A stretch of 64,000 nucleotides of DNA from Streptomyces sp. NBC_01591 (GCF_035918155.1 NZ_CP109327.1:7564001-7628000); one strand, 5' to 3'. Positions 25,551 to 34,457 are shown, numbered from the stretch's first letter. The notes: generated by a model from the sequence alone, not told the origin. Numbers and translations are program-made.

Positions 25551-26839
25551 GGGTGGACTCCGTCCGTTACGTTGCGGCCACTGGCGGTGGAGACGTCGAA
25601 CTGGCCGGTTACGGCGGCGGTGATGAGGGCCTGGCGGCGTTCAGTCACCAACTTGCGATGCTGCGCCACGCGGGACCTCAAGGTTTCGTGCGTTGCCATC
25701 GCTCGGCCAGCTTCCTCGGCCAAGTCTCGCTGGCGGGATGAGCTGGGGGTGGGTACCAGAACCCGCTTTAGGTCCCAAATATTGATGCCCTTGATTGTGG
25801 CGCCTGTCACACGCCGTTGGATTTGATGAACGACTAGAGGGGATTCGAGAGCAAGTCGCAGCCAGTTGGCGTTCGTGGAAGGTCCGATGGAGATTCGGGC
25901 TGCATCTTGGGTGAGGTTGGCGCCGGTCAGCTCGGTCGGGACTACTGCAACTTCACCGACACTCCCGCGAATGGCAATGACTAGGTCTCCACCTGCAAGT
26001 CGCGATCTTGCATATCCGGACTCGATCTGATGAGTCGTCCGGTTTAGGGTTTCGATTGAAAGGCGGTTCGCGGCGACATCCCCGCCCTTCACGATAGGTA
26101 CGCCGTCAGCCACGTTCGGTCCAGGCAACACGATCCCATACATGATCTGCCGGAGTTGGTTTGTGAGATACATGAGTGGAGTCCATCCCCACCCTGAGGG
26201 CAGGTCGCCTTGCGCCTGTTGGGCACCCGCGTTGAGTAGCCTCGCCAGAACGGCGCGCTCGCGCTCCCGTACATCCTGCTCGAAGCGCTGAAGTGTAGCG
26301 GTGAGCTTTGACATGTGGGCGGTCTCGGCATCGAGGAAATCGGCGATGCGGCGCTGCTCCTCCTGCGGCGGCACGGGGATCTCCAAAGCGCCGAGCTTCT
26401 CGCCTGTAAGGTGCCGGATCGTGGCTTTGTTGCACAGGACGTCCAGCCACTCACTGCTATGGAGAGCACGCACGACGTACCCGAGGTAACGAGTATCGGA
26501 GCCGTCGATCGGCCGCGCCCGGTGCACCGACTTTTCGAAGATGAAGCCTTTAGGGCCGTCGTAGATAGCCGCCCGCCCGACGTCGCCTCCCTCACAGATC
26601 AGCAGGTCTCCGGGGTGAACTGCCAATTCGCGGCGCTCTATTGGCGTTGCCCACATGCGAATGCTGTGATTGGGCTGAATCCCCTTCCATTGGATCGACA
26701 CAGACTTAAAGTAGGGAACCTCGGTATCTGTCTCACTGGAGGGAGATGCCTGAAACATCTTGCCGAGCGTGATCTCAAAGGCGTACTTCGCTGCTGTAAC
26801 GGGATACCGGACCTCGCCAAGCCAGGGAATGCTTGTCAT
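25547..26839 (-). CDS. hsdS: type I restriction enzyme specificity subunit
   Basis: A 430-residue HsdS with two target-recognition domains (about 1-150 and 215-370), each followed by a helical conserved region ('PPQEEQRRIADFLDAETAHM' and the 'LVTERRQALITAAVTGQFDV' end). The two half-sites of a bipartite recognition sequence are read by these domains. The recognition-domain DNA (about 25740-26800) is visibly richer in A and T than hsdM and hsdR, as expected for exchanged specificity modules. ATGA overlaps on both sides couple it to hsdM and hsdR. Confidence 0.92.
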   Translation of the reverse strand: MTSIPWLGEVRYPVTAAKYAFEITLGKMFQASPSSETDTEVPYFKSVSIQWKGIQPNHSIRMWATPIERRELAVHPGDLLICEGGDVGRAAIYDGPKGFIFEKSVHRARPIDGSDTRYLGYVVRALHSSEWLDVLCNKATIRHLTGEKLGALEIPVPPQEEQRRIADFLDAETAHMSKLTATLQRFEQDVRERERAVLARLLNAGAQQAQGDLPSGWGWTPLMYLTNQLRQIMYGIVLPGPNVADGVPIVKGGDVAANRLSIETLNRTTHQIESGYARSRLAGGDLVIAIRGSVGEVAVVPTELTGANLTQDAARISIGPSTNANWLRLALESPLVVHQIQRRVTGATIKGINIWDLKRVLVPTPSSSRQRDLAEEAGRAMATHETLRSRVAQHRKLVTERRQALITAAVTGQFDVSTASGRNVTDGVHP

Positions 26840-28950
26840 TCCGTTACCTCCCCGAGGAGCTCCTGGATCTCCGCCTCAAGCGCCTTCAGTTCCGCGTCGA
26901 TCTCACCCAACGGCCGTGGCGGCTCATACACATAGAAGTGCCGCGTGAACGGAATCTCGTACCCCACCTTCGTCTTCGTGTGGTCGATCCACGCATCTGC
27001 CACGTGCGGGTGGACCTCCCGCTTCAGGTAATCCTCGACGTCCTCGCCCAGCGGCACGTTCTCGTAGTCCCGCAGTTCGCCGTCCGGTTCCGGCTGGCCC
27101 TTGACGGTCTGGACCTCGCCCTCCGGGTCCCGTACCCCCACCGTGTCCCGCAGTGCCTTCGTGAACGGCGCACCGGTCGGGCCCTGCACGCCGGCTTCCG
27201 CCATCGCGTTCCGTACCGCCACCTGCGACTCGGACTTGGTCGCCCACTTCGAGCCCAGCAGCGGGCTCAGCGCGTCCGCGAGCAGCTTCGCCTCGACCGC
27301 GGCTAGCTCCAGGAACTGCGCCTCTTCCTCATCCGTCAGTTTGCGCCGGTTTTTGGCCTTCGCCGCCAGCTCCGGCTCGCGCGGCAGGAAGCGCTCCTCC
27401 GCCCACTTCTGCACCGGCTTCGACGCTAGCAGCGCCGCCAGCGTCTCGTCCGTCAGCTCGAACCGCAGTTTCAACGGCCGTTCCACCGTGATGCGCTGGT
27501 AGCCGAACGCCGAGTTCTCGAAGACCTTCACCTTGCCGTGCAGTGGGTGTTCCGCATCCGCCGCAGCTGCCACCGCGTCCCCGTACAGGCGGGTGATGTC
27601 GGCGATGTGGTTGGGCTTGTTGCCGGTTCCGTCGCCGAGTTCCTTGCGCTTGTCGCCGAGGGACTTGCGCATCTTCACCCACTGGTCGCGCGCGTCCAGC
27701 AACACGACCTTGCCCTTGTGCTGGGCGTCCTTCCGGTTGGTCAGGATCCAGAAGTACGTGGAGATGCCTGTGTTGTAGAAGAGTTGGTCCGGCAGGGCGA
27801 CGATCGCCTCCAGCCAGTCGTTCTCCAGGATCCAGCGGCGGATCTCCGACTCACCCGAGCCGGCCGCGCCGGAGAAGAGGGGGGAGCCGTTGAAGACGAT
27901 GGCGATGCGCGAGCCGCCCCCGCCGTTCACGTCCACCGGCTTCATCTTCGAGATCATGTGCTGGAGGAAGAGGAGCGAGCCGTCGTTGATGCGGGGCAGG
28001 CCCGCGCCGAAGCGGCCGGAGTCGCCGAGGTTCTTGTACTCGTACTCGACGTCCTCCTTGACCTTCTTCCACTCCACGCCGAACGGCGGGTTCGCAAGGA
28101 GGTAGTCGAACTTCTCCCGCGAGTGACCGTCGTCCGAGAAGGAGTTGCCGAAGGCGATGTTCTCCGGGTCCTGTTCCTTGATCATCAGGTCGGACCGGCA
28201 GATTGCCCAGGATTCCGGGTTGAGTTCCTGCCCGTACACCTCCACCGTGGCGTCCGGGTTCAGGGCCTTGATGTGCTCCTCGGCCGCGCTGAGCATGCCG
28301 CCCGTACCGCACGCCGGGTCCATGACCGTACGCACGACGCCAGGCAGGCTCAGCGCGTCGCCATCCGGGGCGATCAGCAGGTTGACCATCAGCTTGATGA
28401 CTTCGCGCGGGGTGAAGTGCTCACCCGCGGTCTCGTTGGACTGCTCGGAGAAGCGACGAATCAGCTCCTCGAAGATGTAGCCCATGTTGTGGTTGGGCAC
28501 GACCTCGGGGTGCAGGTCCAGGTCGGTGAACTTGCCCATGACCTGATAGAGCAGGTTTGCGCTGTCGAGCTTTCTGACCTGCTGATTGAACTCGTACTTC
28601 TCCAGGACCTCGCGGGCGTTGTCCGAGAAGGAGCCGACGTACCGCTGAAGGTTCGCCGCCGCGCCCTGAGGGTCGCCGACGATCTTCTTCAGAGTCAGGT
28701 CGCTCTTGTTGTAGAACGAGTGCCCCGACGCCCGGCGCAGGAAGTGGTCCGTGTCGATGTCCTGGCCCTCGAAGCGGGCGGCCGTCTCGGCGACCTTGTC
28801 GCGCGTCGGCTCCAACACGCACTCCAGGCGGCGCAGCACCGTGAACGGAAGGATGACCTTTCCGTAATCCGACTGCTTGTAATCGCCGCGCAGAAGGTCG
28901 GCGACGGACCAGGCGTGGTTCGCCAGCTCCGTGTGCTTGCTGCTGTTCAA
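26836..28950 (-). CDS. hsdM: type I restriction-modification DNA methyltransferase subunit
   Basis: A 704-residue N6-adenine methyltransferase. The N-terminal HsdM helical domain starts 'SSKHTELANHAWSVADLLRG'. The SAM motif is 'MDPACGTGGMLSAAEEHI' (about 210) and the catalytic motif 'YLLANPPFGVEWKKV' (about 285). The C-terminal 250 residues are a longer extension than in classic 500-residue HsdM. The frame is open far upstream, but the TTG at 28950 was chosen because family homology begins right there; the leader upstream of it is coded in another sense. It is the first gene of the operon. Confidence 0.9.
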   Translation of the reverse strand: MNSSKHTELANHAWSVADLLRGDYKQSDYGKVILPFTVLRRLECVLEPTRDKVAETAARFEGQDIDTDHFLRRASGHSFYNKSDLTLKKIVGDPQGAAANLQRYVGSFSDNAREVLEKYEFNQQVRKLDSANLLYQVMGKFTDLDLHPEVVPNHNMGYIFEELIRRFSEQSNETAGEHFTPREVIKLMVNLLIAPDGDALSLPGVVRTVMDPACGTGGMLSAAEEHIKALNPDATVEVYGQELNPESWAICRSDLMIKEQDPENIAFGNSFSDDGHSREKFDYLLANPPFGVEWKKVKEDVEYEYKNLGDSGRFGAGLPRINDGSLLFLQHMISKMKPVDVNGGGGSRIAIVFNGSPLFSGAAGSGESEIRRWILENDWLEAIVALPDQLFYNTGISTYFWILTNRKDAQHKGKVVLLDARDQWVKMRKSLGDKRKELGDGTGNKPNHIADITRLYGDAVAAAADAEHPLHGKVKVFENSAFGYQRITVERPLKLRFELTDETLAALLASKPVQKWAEERFLPREPELAAKAKNRRKLTDEEEAQFLELAAVEAKLLADALSPLLGSKWATKSESQVAVRNAMAEAGVQGPTGAPFTKALRDTVGVRDPEGEVQTVKGQPEPDGELRDYENVPLGEDVEDYLKREVHPHVADAWIDHTKTKVGYEIPFTRHFYVYEPPRPLGEIDAELKALEAEIQELLGEVTE

Positions 28951-29039
28951 GGGATTCCCCGGTTTCCTTTCGGACCCGCCCACCCCAACCGGAGCGGGTT
29001 CGGACAAGTGTGATGGATGCGTGAAGGTCGTAGTGTCGT

Positions 29040-31223
29040 TCAGGCCGAATCGATGGAGGCATGACCGGGCGACGACGGGACCAGCCCGCCCCCCGTCAGC
29101 CCGCCCGCCAGCAGGCGTGCCGTCTGCTCGGCCAGCTCCGTCGCGCGCTGCGCCTCGGCCCGCAGCTCGTGGACGCGGCGGAACGCCTCCCCGTACCGGC
29201 GCTGTTCCTCCAACGGCAGGAGGGGCACGCGTAGCCGCCCCGGACTGACGTGCAGGATCGTGCTGCCTGTCGACGCGCCGGCGATGTTCTCCTCCGCGCC
29301 CAGGAAGCCCGCGAGGAACCACGGGTCGAGCCGCGCGGGATCGGGCCGGAAGAGGTGCACCTGCCGACCGAGGAGTGCCCCCTCGTCCGACTTGCCCGCC
29401 ACCCGCACCATCGGCCCGCTGCCGCCCGCGACCGACCGGACGAGTACGTCGCCCGCAATGATCACCGGGGTGGAGTCCGGGCGCAGCCCGGACGGGTCGC
29501 CGGTCGGGCCCGTGCCGCGCGCGATGTCCGCGCCCGTCAGGACGGCGGTGGCTGTCGGTACGGAGGGTGCGTCCTGCGGCTCCTTGGGCTCCTTCGCGTC
29601 GGGGGCCGTGCGCAGCAGGGCGAGCGCGCCGCCCCGTGCCAGGTCGGACGCCGTTGCCGTACGCCACTCCCGCGCGGCCGGTCCGGCAGCCTGCCAGTCG
29701 GCGTGACCCGCGGCCCTGCCCAGGGACTCGGCGGAGGCGATGAGACGCCGGCGGCTGTCGTCCGTTTCCCGGGCGAGCTCCGCCGGTTCGATGTCGGTGC
29801 GGGAGAGACGTACATACCGGGCGGGGGAGAGATCGACGAGGTCACCGATGAGGTCGACCACCGGGACCGCGCGCGCGATGCCAGGGTCGTCGGTGAACTC
29901 GTCCGGGGCGTCCGTGAAGGCTGCCCACGCGGTGAGTACCCGGTCCGTCAGGGCCGACCAGTCCAGGGAAGCCCGGCTGCCGCCCCGTGTGGCCGAGCGG
30001 GGCCCGCTCCCGCGAGAGTCGGCCTCCATGACGCCCCCGGCCCGCACCGTGTCGGGGTCCTCGGACGTATCGACGAAGAGTACGGATCTTCGCTCCGGGC
30101 CGCTCGGGTCCGGCCGTTGCAGGACCCAGATCTGCAGCCCCACGTGCAGCGGGGCCGCTGCTCCGGCCGGCAGGGCGATGACCGCGCGCAGGGCTCCGCT
30201 GCGTACCAGTTCCATCCGTACGCGGCGGCCCGACGCACGGGAAGCGGTGGCGGGCGGCAGGATCAGGACGGCGTGACCGCCCGGGACGAGGTGGGCGAGT
30301 GCGTGCTGGACCCAGGCCAGCTCGGACTCGGCGCGCGCCGGCACACCGTATGCCCAGCGGGGGTCATAGGCCAGCTCGTCGTGGCCCCAGTCCCGGTCGC
30401 CGTAGGGCGGGTTGCACAGTACGGCGTCGACGGCGAGCCCCCCGAAGGCGTCGGCGCGGAGGCTGTCGCCGGTGCGGACGGTCACCGTGGCGTCCGGGGC
30501 GGTCAGCATCAGGGCCACCGCGCTGCGCCGGGCCTGGACCGGCACGCTGTCCTGGCCGTACAGCTCCGTCGCGCCCCGCCTGGCGGCCGCCGTGAGCAGC
30601 GTTCCACTGCCGCAGGCCGGGTCGAGAACGCGGGACAGCGGACCTGGCACGAGCCGGGCCGCGAGATCCGTGAGCGGGACGGGGGTCCGATAGGTGCCGC
30701 TGGTGGCACTGTCCTCCAGCTCCCGCTCCGCCAGCACACTCAGCGCCGCTTCGCCGCCCTCGTCACGCACGCACCGGACCAGAGCCCGCAGCGCCGGGGC
30801 GTCACCGGCCGAGAAGCGGGCGGCCTCCGCGCCGGGGACGGTCTCCGCGAGCGCCGAGACCGCGCCGTTCGCGTGGGCGGCGAGATCGGCGTCCGGCAAC
30901 TCGGTCAGGGCCGTCAGCTCGTCCGGCGTGCGACGGGCGGTGGTGAGGACGAGGGGGAGGAGGTGTGCTGCTGCGCCACTGCTCTGCGGGTGCAGCCGCA
31001 GCGAGGTGCGCAATTCCTCCAGCGGGCTGACTGCCGCGGTATGCCCCCGGGCGTCCAGCCAGGCGCGCACGGCCGGTAGGTCGTACAGGGGGCTGCTCTC
31101 GGTGCCTCCCGAAGGGGCGGGGAAGTCGTCGTGACGTCGGCGCCAGTTGCTGACAGTGGCGCGTGTGACCCCCGCGATGCGTGAGATCTCGGCGGCTGTC
31201 ACCTGTGCGGATGGCTGGGGCAT
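29040..31223 (-). CDS. HTH - N6-adenine methylase - specificity-domain fusion protein
   Basis: A 727-residue fusion. Residues about 8-65 hold a helix-turn-helix ('TAAEISRIAGVTRATVSNWR'). Residues about 170-420 are an N6 methylase with SAM motif 'VLDPACGSGTLLTAAARRG' (about 200) and catalytic 'AVLCNPPYGDRDWG' (about 270). The end (about 560-727) resembles an HsdS half, with 'VPLLPLEEQRRYGEAFRRVH'. So DNA binding, methylation and site choice are in one chain, like a type IIG/type I hybrid without an obvious nuclease. It lies just upstream of hsdM in the same direction (89 bp gap) but has its own class of enzyme. Divergent from the DndB-like gene. Confidence 0.8.
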   Translation of the reverse strand: MPQPSAQVTAAEISRIAGVTRATVSNWRRRHDDFPAPSGGTESSPLYDLPAVRAWLDARGHTAAVSPLEELRTSLRLHPQSSGAAAHLLPLVLTTARRTPDELTALTELPDADLAAHANGAVSALAETVPGAEAARFSAGDAPALRALVRCVRDEGGEAALSVLAERELEDSATSGTYRTPVPLTDLAARLVPGPLSRVLDPACGSGTLLTAAARRGATELYGQDSVPVQARRSAVALMLTAPDATVTVRTGDSLRADAFGGLAVDAVLCNPPYGDRDWGHDELAYDPRWAYGVPARAESELAWVQHALAHLVPGGHAVLILPPATASRASGRRVRMELVRSGALRAVIALPAGAAAPLHVGLQIWVLQRPDPSGPERRSVLFVDTSEDPDTVRAGGVMEADSRGSGPRSATRGGSRASLDWSALTDRVLTAWAAFTDAPDEFTDDPGIARAVPVVDLIGDLVDLSPARYVRLSRTDIEPAELARETDDSRRRLIASAESLGRAAGHADWQAAGPAAREWRTATASDLARGGALALLRTAPDAKEPKEPQDAPSVPTATAVLTGADIARGTGPTGDPSGLRPDSTPVIIAGDVLVRSVAGGSGPMVRVAGKSDEGALLGRQVHLFRPDPARLDPWFLAGFLGAEENIAGASTGSTILHVSPGRLRVPLLPLEEQRRYGEAFRRVHELRAEAQRATELAEQTARLLAGGLTGGGLVPSSPGHASIDSA

Positions 31224-31251
31224 GGCGCGAGTCCTGAGCCTCTCGGTAGGG

Positions 31252-31324
31252 AGCTGTTAACAAGCTACACCAGCCGTCAAATCCCGCAAGCTGTTTGACA
31301 GTGCTTTCACGGTAGTGCTTATCT
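31252..31324 (+). promoter_or_regulatory. divergent promoter with AGCTGTT repeats and a -35/-10 pair
   Basis: Between the methylase fusion and the DndB-like gene, AGCTGTT occurs at 31252-31258 and again at 31289-31295, each followed closely by an AC or ACA. A good -35 TTGACA at 31295-31300 is followed after 18 bases by TTATCT at 31319-31324, pointing toward the DndB-like gene with a leader of about 90 bases. The repeats could bind the HTH of the methylase fusion. All of this is inference from sequence. Confidence 0.5.
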
Positions 31325-31418
31325 GTCGTTGCTTCCGGATGGTGACCGCCATCCGAACGACAAGCGATCCCTGCGGCCTGCCTGTCCGCCGCCTCACCGA
31401 TCCTTTGGGGGAACTGCC

Positions 31419-32645
31419 ATGCGCCTCACCATGCCGACCGCCGTCGTCGAGGGAACCCAGCTCACCGTCATGCCGTTCCGTGCGGACGCCGTGATCGGGA
31501 CCATGTCCGTACCCACGCTCGTCCAGCTCGTGCCCTCGCCCCGCCGCGAGGAGGATGCGAAGACGCTCAAGGCCGCGTCCGGCGCCGTGCGTCGCCACGC
31601 CGAACTGCGAGCCCTCGTGCAGCGGGCGCTGAAGTCCACGCAGAAGGGGAAGAACGTCGGCTCGTACGCCGAGTACATCGCCGACGGGGTGAAGGGCGAG
31701 CTGGGCGCAGGCTGGTCCACTCCGCCGATCACCTTCTGGCATGCCGGACCGCTCGCCGCACTCAGCGACGAACTGCTGCCCGGCACCGGCCTGCGGACCC
31801 TGACCATCACACCCGGCACGTGCGTGGTCGCCATCGACGGCGAGACGCAGACGACCGCATGGCACGAGCTGTACGACGACCCCGAGAGGTTCGGGCTGAC
31901 CTACGCCGAACTCGCCCAGGTACGTGTGCCGTTCGAGCTGTACGTGGACCTGACCGTGGCCGATGCGCGGCAGATCTTCTACGACCGCAACGTACAGGGC
32001 GTCGTCGTCGCGAAGAACCTGGCCATGTCCATGGACCAGCGGGACTTCGCCACCCGTCTCGCGCACCGCGTCGCCGAAGCCGTCAAGGTCGATGTCGACG
32101 GCAGGTTCGTACCGTTCACCAAGCTCGTCAACGCCAGCAAGCGGCAGGTGGGGAAGACCGATGCCGAGGTCATCACCCTGTCCGCGCTCCGGGCGCTCGT
32201 GATCACGGCGATCTATGGCCGCGGTGGGCTGTCCCGCTCGGCGGAGACGGTCCACGAGGACGAACTGCCCGCGGGGACGAGCGCCGAGCAGGTCGAGCAG
32301 AGCGTGGTGCCGCTGCTGGCCCGCCTGATTGCCGACCGCAGCGAGCACTTCGTATCACGCAGCGCCCTCACCGCACCGGCCGTGCTCGCCGGGCTCGGCA
32401 TCGCCGTGCACCACACCGCGCCGTGGGCCGACCCGGTGAACGCCCTGGGCGCCGACGAACTGCAGCGGCTGCTCTCCGACATCCGGTGGGAGCGCGAGGC
32501 CCGCTACTGGGACGGCGTGGCAGCGAAGTCGGGTGCCTCCGGACGCCTCAACTTCAGCGGCGGCGTGAAGGACTCCGGCGGCCGGGTCGCCGACGCGATC
32601 CTCTACCCCGGTACCGAAGCCGGGCGCCGGATCCGCGGCCAGTAG
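31419..32645 (+). CDS. DndB/DGQHR-domain-like protein with altered motif
   Basis: A 408-residue protein arranged like DndB, the regulator linked to DNA phosphorothioation, and other DGQHR-domain proteins. Around residue 138, where DndB has DGQHR, it reads 'VVAIDGETQTTAWHEL'. There follow 'VPFELYVDLTVADARQIFYD', 'NVQGVVVAKNLAMSMD' and 'KTDAEVITLSALRALVITA', which match the order of features in that family. No dndCDE genes are present in the window, so it works without the usual partners. It is divergent from the methylase fusion and next to a type I operon. The family call is by pattern; the function is unknown. Confidence 0.65.
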   Translation: MRLTMPTAVVEGTQLTVMPFRADAVIGTMSVPTLVQLVPSPRREEDAKTLKAASGAVRRHAELRALVQRALKSTQKGKNVGSYAEYIADGVKGELGAGWSTPPITFWHAGPLAALSDELLPGTGLRTLTITPGTCVVAIDGETQTTAWHELYDDPERFGLTYAELAQVRVPFELYVDLTVADARQIFYDRNVQGVVVAKNLAMSMDQRDFATRLAHRVAEAVKVDVDGRFVPFTKLVNASKRQVGKTDAEVITLSALRALVITAIYGRGGLSRSAETVHEDELPAGTSAEQVEQSVVPLLARLIADRSEHFVSRSALTAPAVLAGLGIAVHHTAPWADPVNALGADELQRLLSDIRWEREARYWDGVAAKSGASGRLNFSGGVKDSGGRVADAILYPGTEAGRRIRGQ

Positions 32646-32711
32646 ACGCCGGACCACGCCCGCCCCGTTCCTGCGGCGGAATCGGGTGTTCGTGCATACA
32701 CCCGTGTCCGT

Positions 32712-33219
32712 TCAGACCGCCGCCTGTTCCACGCGCGCGTTGTAGATGAAGCGGCGCAAGGCGTCCGTACTGTGGAACACGCGGTAGTCGCCGGCTTCCA
32801 GCGCAGCCTGCTCCTGGGGCGTGGTGTCCGGGGCTTGGACCACGGGTACGCCGACCTCTCCATGAAGGCCCTGGGGCCAGTAGGCGGCGGCGACGGTGAT
32901 GGCGGCTCCCGTACGGGGGTCGCTCACCTCGCTGTCCAGCTCCGGTGCCGCCAGGTCCGCCTCCGTGAGTTCCGAACAGAGCGGCCAGGCCCGGGATGTC
33001 CTCGTCATCGTCCGAGTCGGCCACCGACACGGCCGTTCGCGTGGTGGCGAGAGCGGTCGGCACCTGGAGCTCGACCGGCGAGGGGCCGTCGTGGAGAGCC
33101 TGGAGAAAATTGTTGGCAGCATCGGCCAGCAGCGCGCGGCGGGCGGCCTGGAAGGCCTGCGCGGGCCCGCTCCGGATGCCCCCGGGGGTTGCCGTGCGTG
33201 ATTGTGGGGCTGCGCCCAT
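32712..33219 (-). pseudogene. unrecognised gene with a frameshift
   Basis: The 5' part (33219 down to about 32980) reads well from 'MGAAPQSRTATPGGIRSGPA' to 'DEDIPGLAALF'. At about 32970-32985 coding quality moves to the next frame, which continues 'SELTEADLAAPELDSEVSD' and ends 'STDALRRFIYNARVEQAAV'. Joined, they would give a protein of about 168 residues. Either a one-base indel has broken the gene or the assembly has an error there. No family recognised. It follows the sortase on the same strand by about 20 bp. Confidence 0.65.
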
Positions 33220-33240
33220 ACGGGGTTCTCGCCGCCGCCG

Positions 33241-33879
33241 TCAGCTCCGGTTCGCGTAGACGATGAGATTGTCCACCGGGTGGCCCTGGGCGTCGAAGGC
33301 GCCGTCGCAGGTGATGAGGCGCAGGGTGCGTGCATCGGTGGCGCCGTAGACCTTCTCGGTCGGGAATGCCTTTTTGCTGACCGTCTCGGTGGCGGTGACC
33401 CGGAAGTGGAGTTCCGCGCCGCGGTCGTTGTGGACGGCGATGTCCGCTCCCTTGCCGATCTTCTTCAGGTCGTGGAAGACGGCCTTCCCGAAGCGGGTGT
33501 CGTTGTGTCCGATGATGACCGCGGCGCCGCGCTCGCCGGGAGTGGCGCCGCCGGTGTACCAGCCGGCGGTCATGCCCTTCTCGGCGGGCGGGACCTCGAC
33601 GGTGCCGTCCTGGTTGAGGCCGAGGCGCATCAGCTCGCTGTCGATCCCGAGCGACGGGATGCTGACGCGGACGGGGGAGGCTGCCAGGGGGCGGGAACCC
33701 TCGGACTTTCCGGTCCCCGTCGAACCGGTCTGTTCCGGAGCGTCGATCGTGGCGGTCGCGCTGCTGCCGGGCGCGGCGGCGGACGCGTTGTTTGTGGCGT
33801 CGGACGAGCAGCCGACGAGGAAGAGGCAGGCGAGCAGCGGCAGCGCGGCGCGGCGGAGCGAGGGTGATGTGCGGAACAT
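33241..33879 (-). CDS. class F sortase
   Basis: A 212-residue sortase that would join sorting-signal proteins to the cell envelope. The N-terminus is a lipoprotein-like signal (hydrophobic stretch then 'LVGCSSD'), followed by a Ser/Thr/Ala-rich linker. The catalytic domain has His in 'AAVIIGHNDTRFGKAVFHDL', Cys in 'LRLITCDGAF' and Arg in 'LIVYANRS'. The start was placed at ATG 33879 because it begins the signal peptide. A secreted protein gene lies upstream on the same strand and a two-component system follows. Its last 100 bases are duplicated at 14543-14643. Confidence 0.9.
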   Translation of the reverse strand: MFRTSPSLRRAALPLLACLFLVGCSSDATNNASAAAPGSSATATIDAPEQTGSTGTGKSEGSRPLAASPVRVSIPSLGIDSELMRLGLNQDGTVEVPPAEKGMTAGWYTGGATPGERGAAVIIGHNDTRFGKAVFHDLKKIGKGADIAVHNDRGAELHFRVTATETVSKKAFPTEKVYGATDARTLRLITCDGAFDAQGHPVDNLIVYANRS

Positions 33880-34013
33880 TGGGGCTCCAGGTCTGGGCGG
33901 AATCGGCAGTGGCGCCGCCCGGGGACGGACGGCGCCACGAAAGGGCGTCAACGGTCGCCTGGGATCAACTGGTGCGCGGCGTCAGTCGACTTGGTGCGGT
34001 TGCTGCCGGCCGG

Positions 34014-34457
34014 TCAGCCGTTGCGCTGCGCGGCGGAGCGGCGGCGCAGCACGATCGTTCCCGCTCCGGCGACCAGCAGGGCGGCCGCGGCCGATCCGGC
34101 AACGGCGGTGGTCCGGTCACCGGCGGTCCCGACCGGTCGCTCACCGGCGGCTACACCACCGCGCGGAGCGGCGGCACCCGGACGCTTGACGGTGGCCGCG
34201 GTCTTGGCCGGAGCCGGAGCCGGGCTGTCGCCCGCGGCGACACCGCCACGGGGTGCCACCGACGGCTGTGCGCGCTCCTTGGGCACGGCGGTGGCGCCGC
34301 CGTCCGCCCGGGCTGCCGCGGCGGACTTCCTCACGGACGGGGCCGAAGGCGAGGGCGCGGAGTCGGCGAAGGCCGCGGCGGACGGTACGAGCACCGCGCC
34401 CGCCGCGACAGCGGCGAGGACGGCGGTACGCAGGGACAGTCGGTGGGGCATGGACAT
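34014..34457 (-). CDS. secreted Ala/Pro-rich protein with C-terminal membrane segment
   Basis: A 147-residue protein with a signal peptide ('LSLRTAVLAAVAAGAVLVPS'), an Ala/Pro/Ser-rich middle containing the near-repeat 'APRGGVAAGDSPA' / 'APRGGVAAGERPV', and a C-terminal hydrophobic segment followed by Arg residues. This is the layout of a sortase substrate, but I see no LPXTG-type motif before the membrane segment. It lies 134 bp upstream of the sortase gene. A linked role with the sortase is likely by position only. Confidence 0.7.
   Translation of the reverse strand: MSMPHRLSLRTAVLAAVAAGAVLVPSAAAFADSAPSPSAPSVRKSAAAARADGGATAVPKERAQPSVAPRGGVAAGDSPAPAPAKTAATVKRPGAAAPRGGVAAGERPVGTAGDRTTAVAGSAAAALLVAGAGTIVLRRRSAAQRNG

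Noticed and set aside
28951..29667. N-terminal extension of hsdM by 239 codons
   Set aside because: The added part lies over the end of the upstream methylase gene in another frame and reads as Arg/Gly-rich noise; family similarity starts at the TTG at 28950.
31419..32645. A complete dnd phosphorothioation cluster
   Set aside because: Only a DndB-like gene is present; no DndC, DndD or DndE homologue is recognisable in the window.
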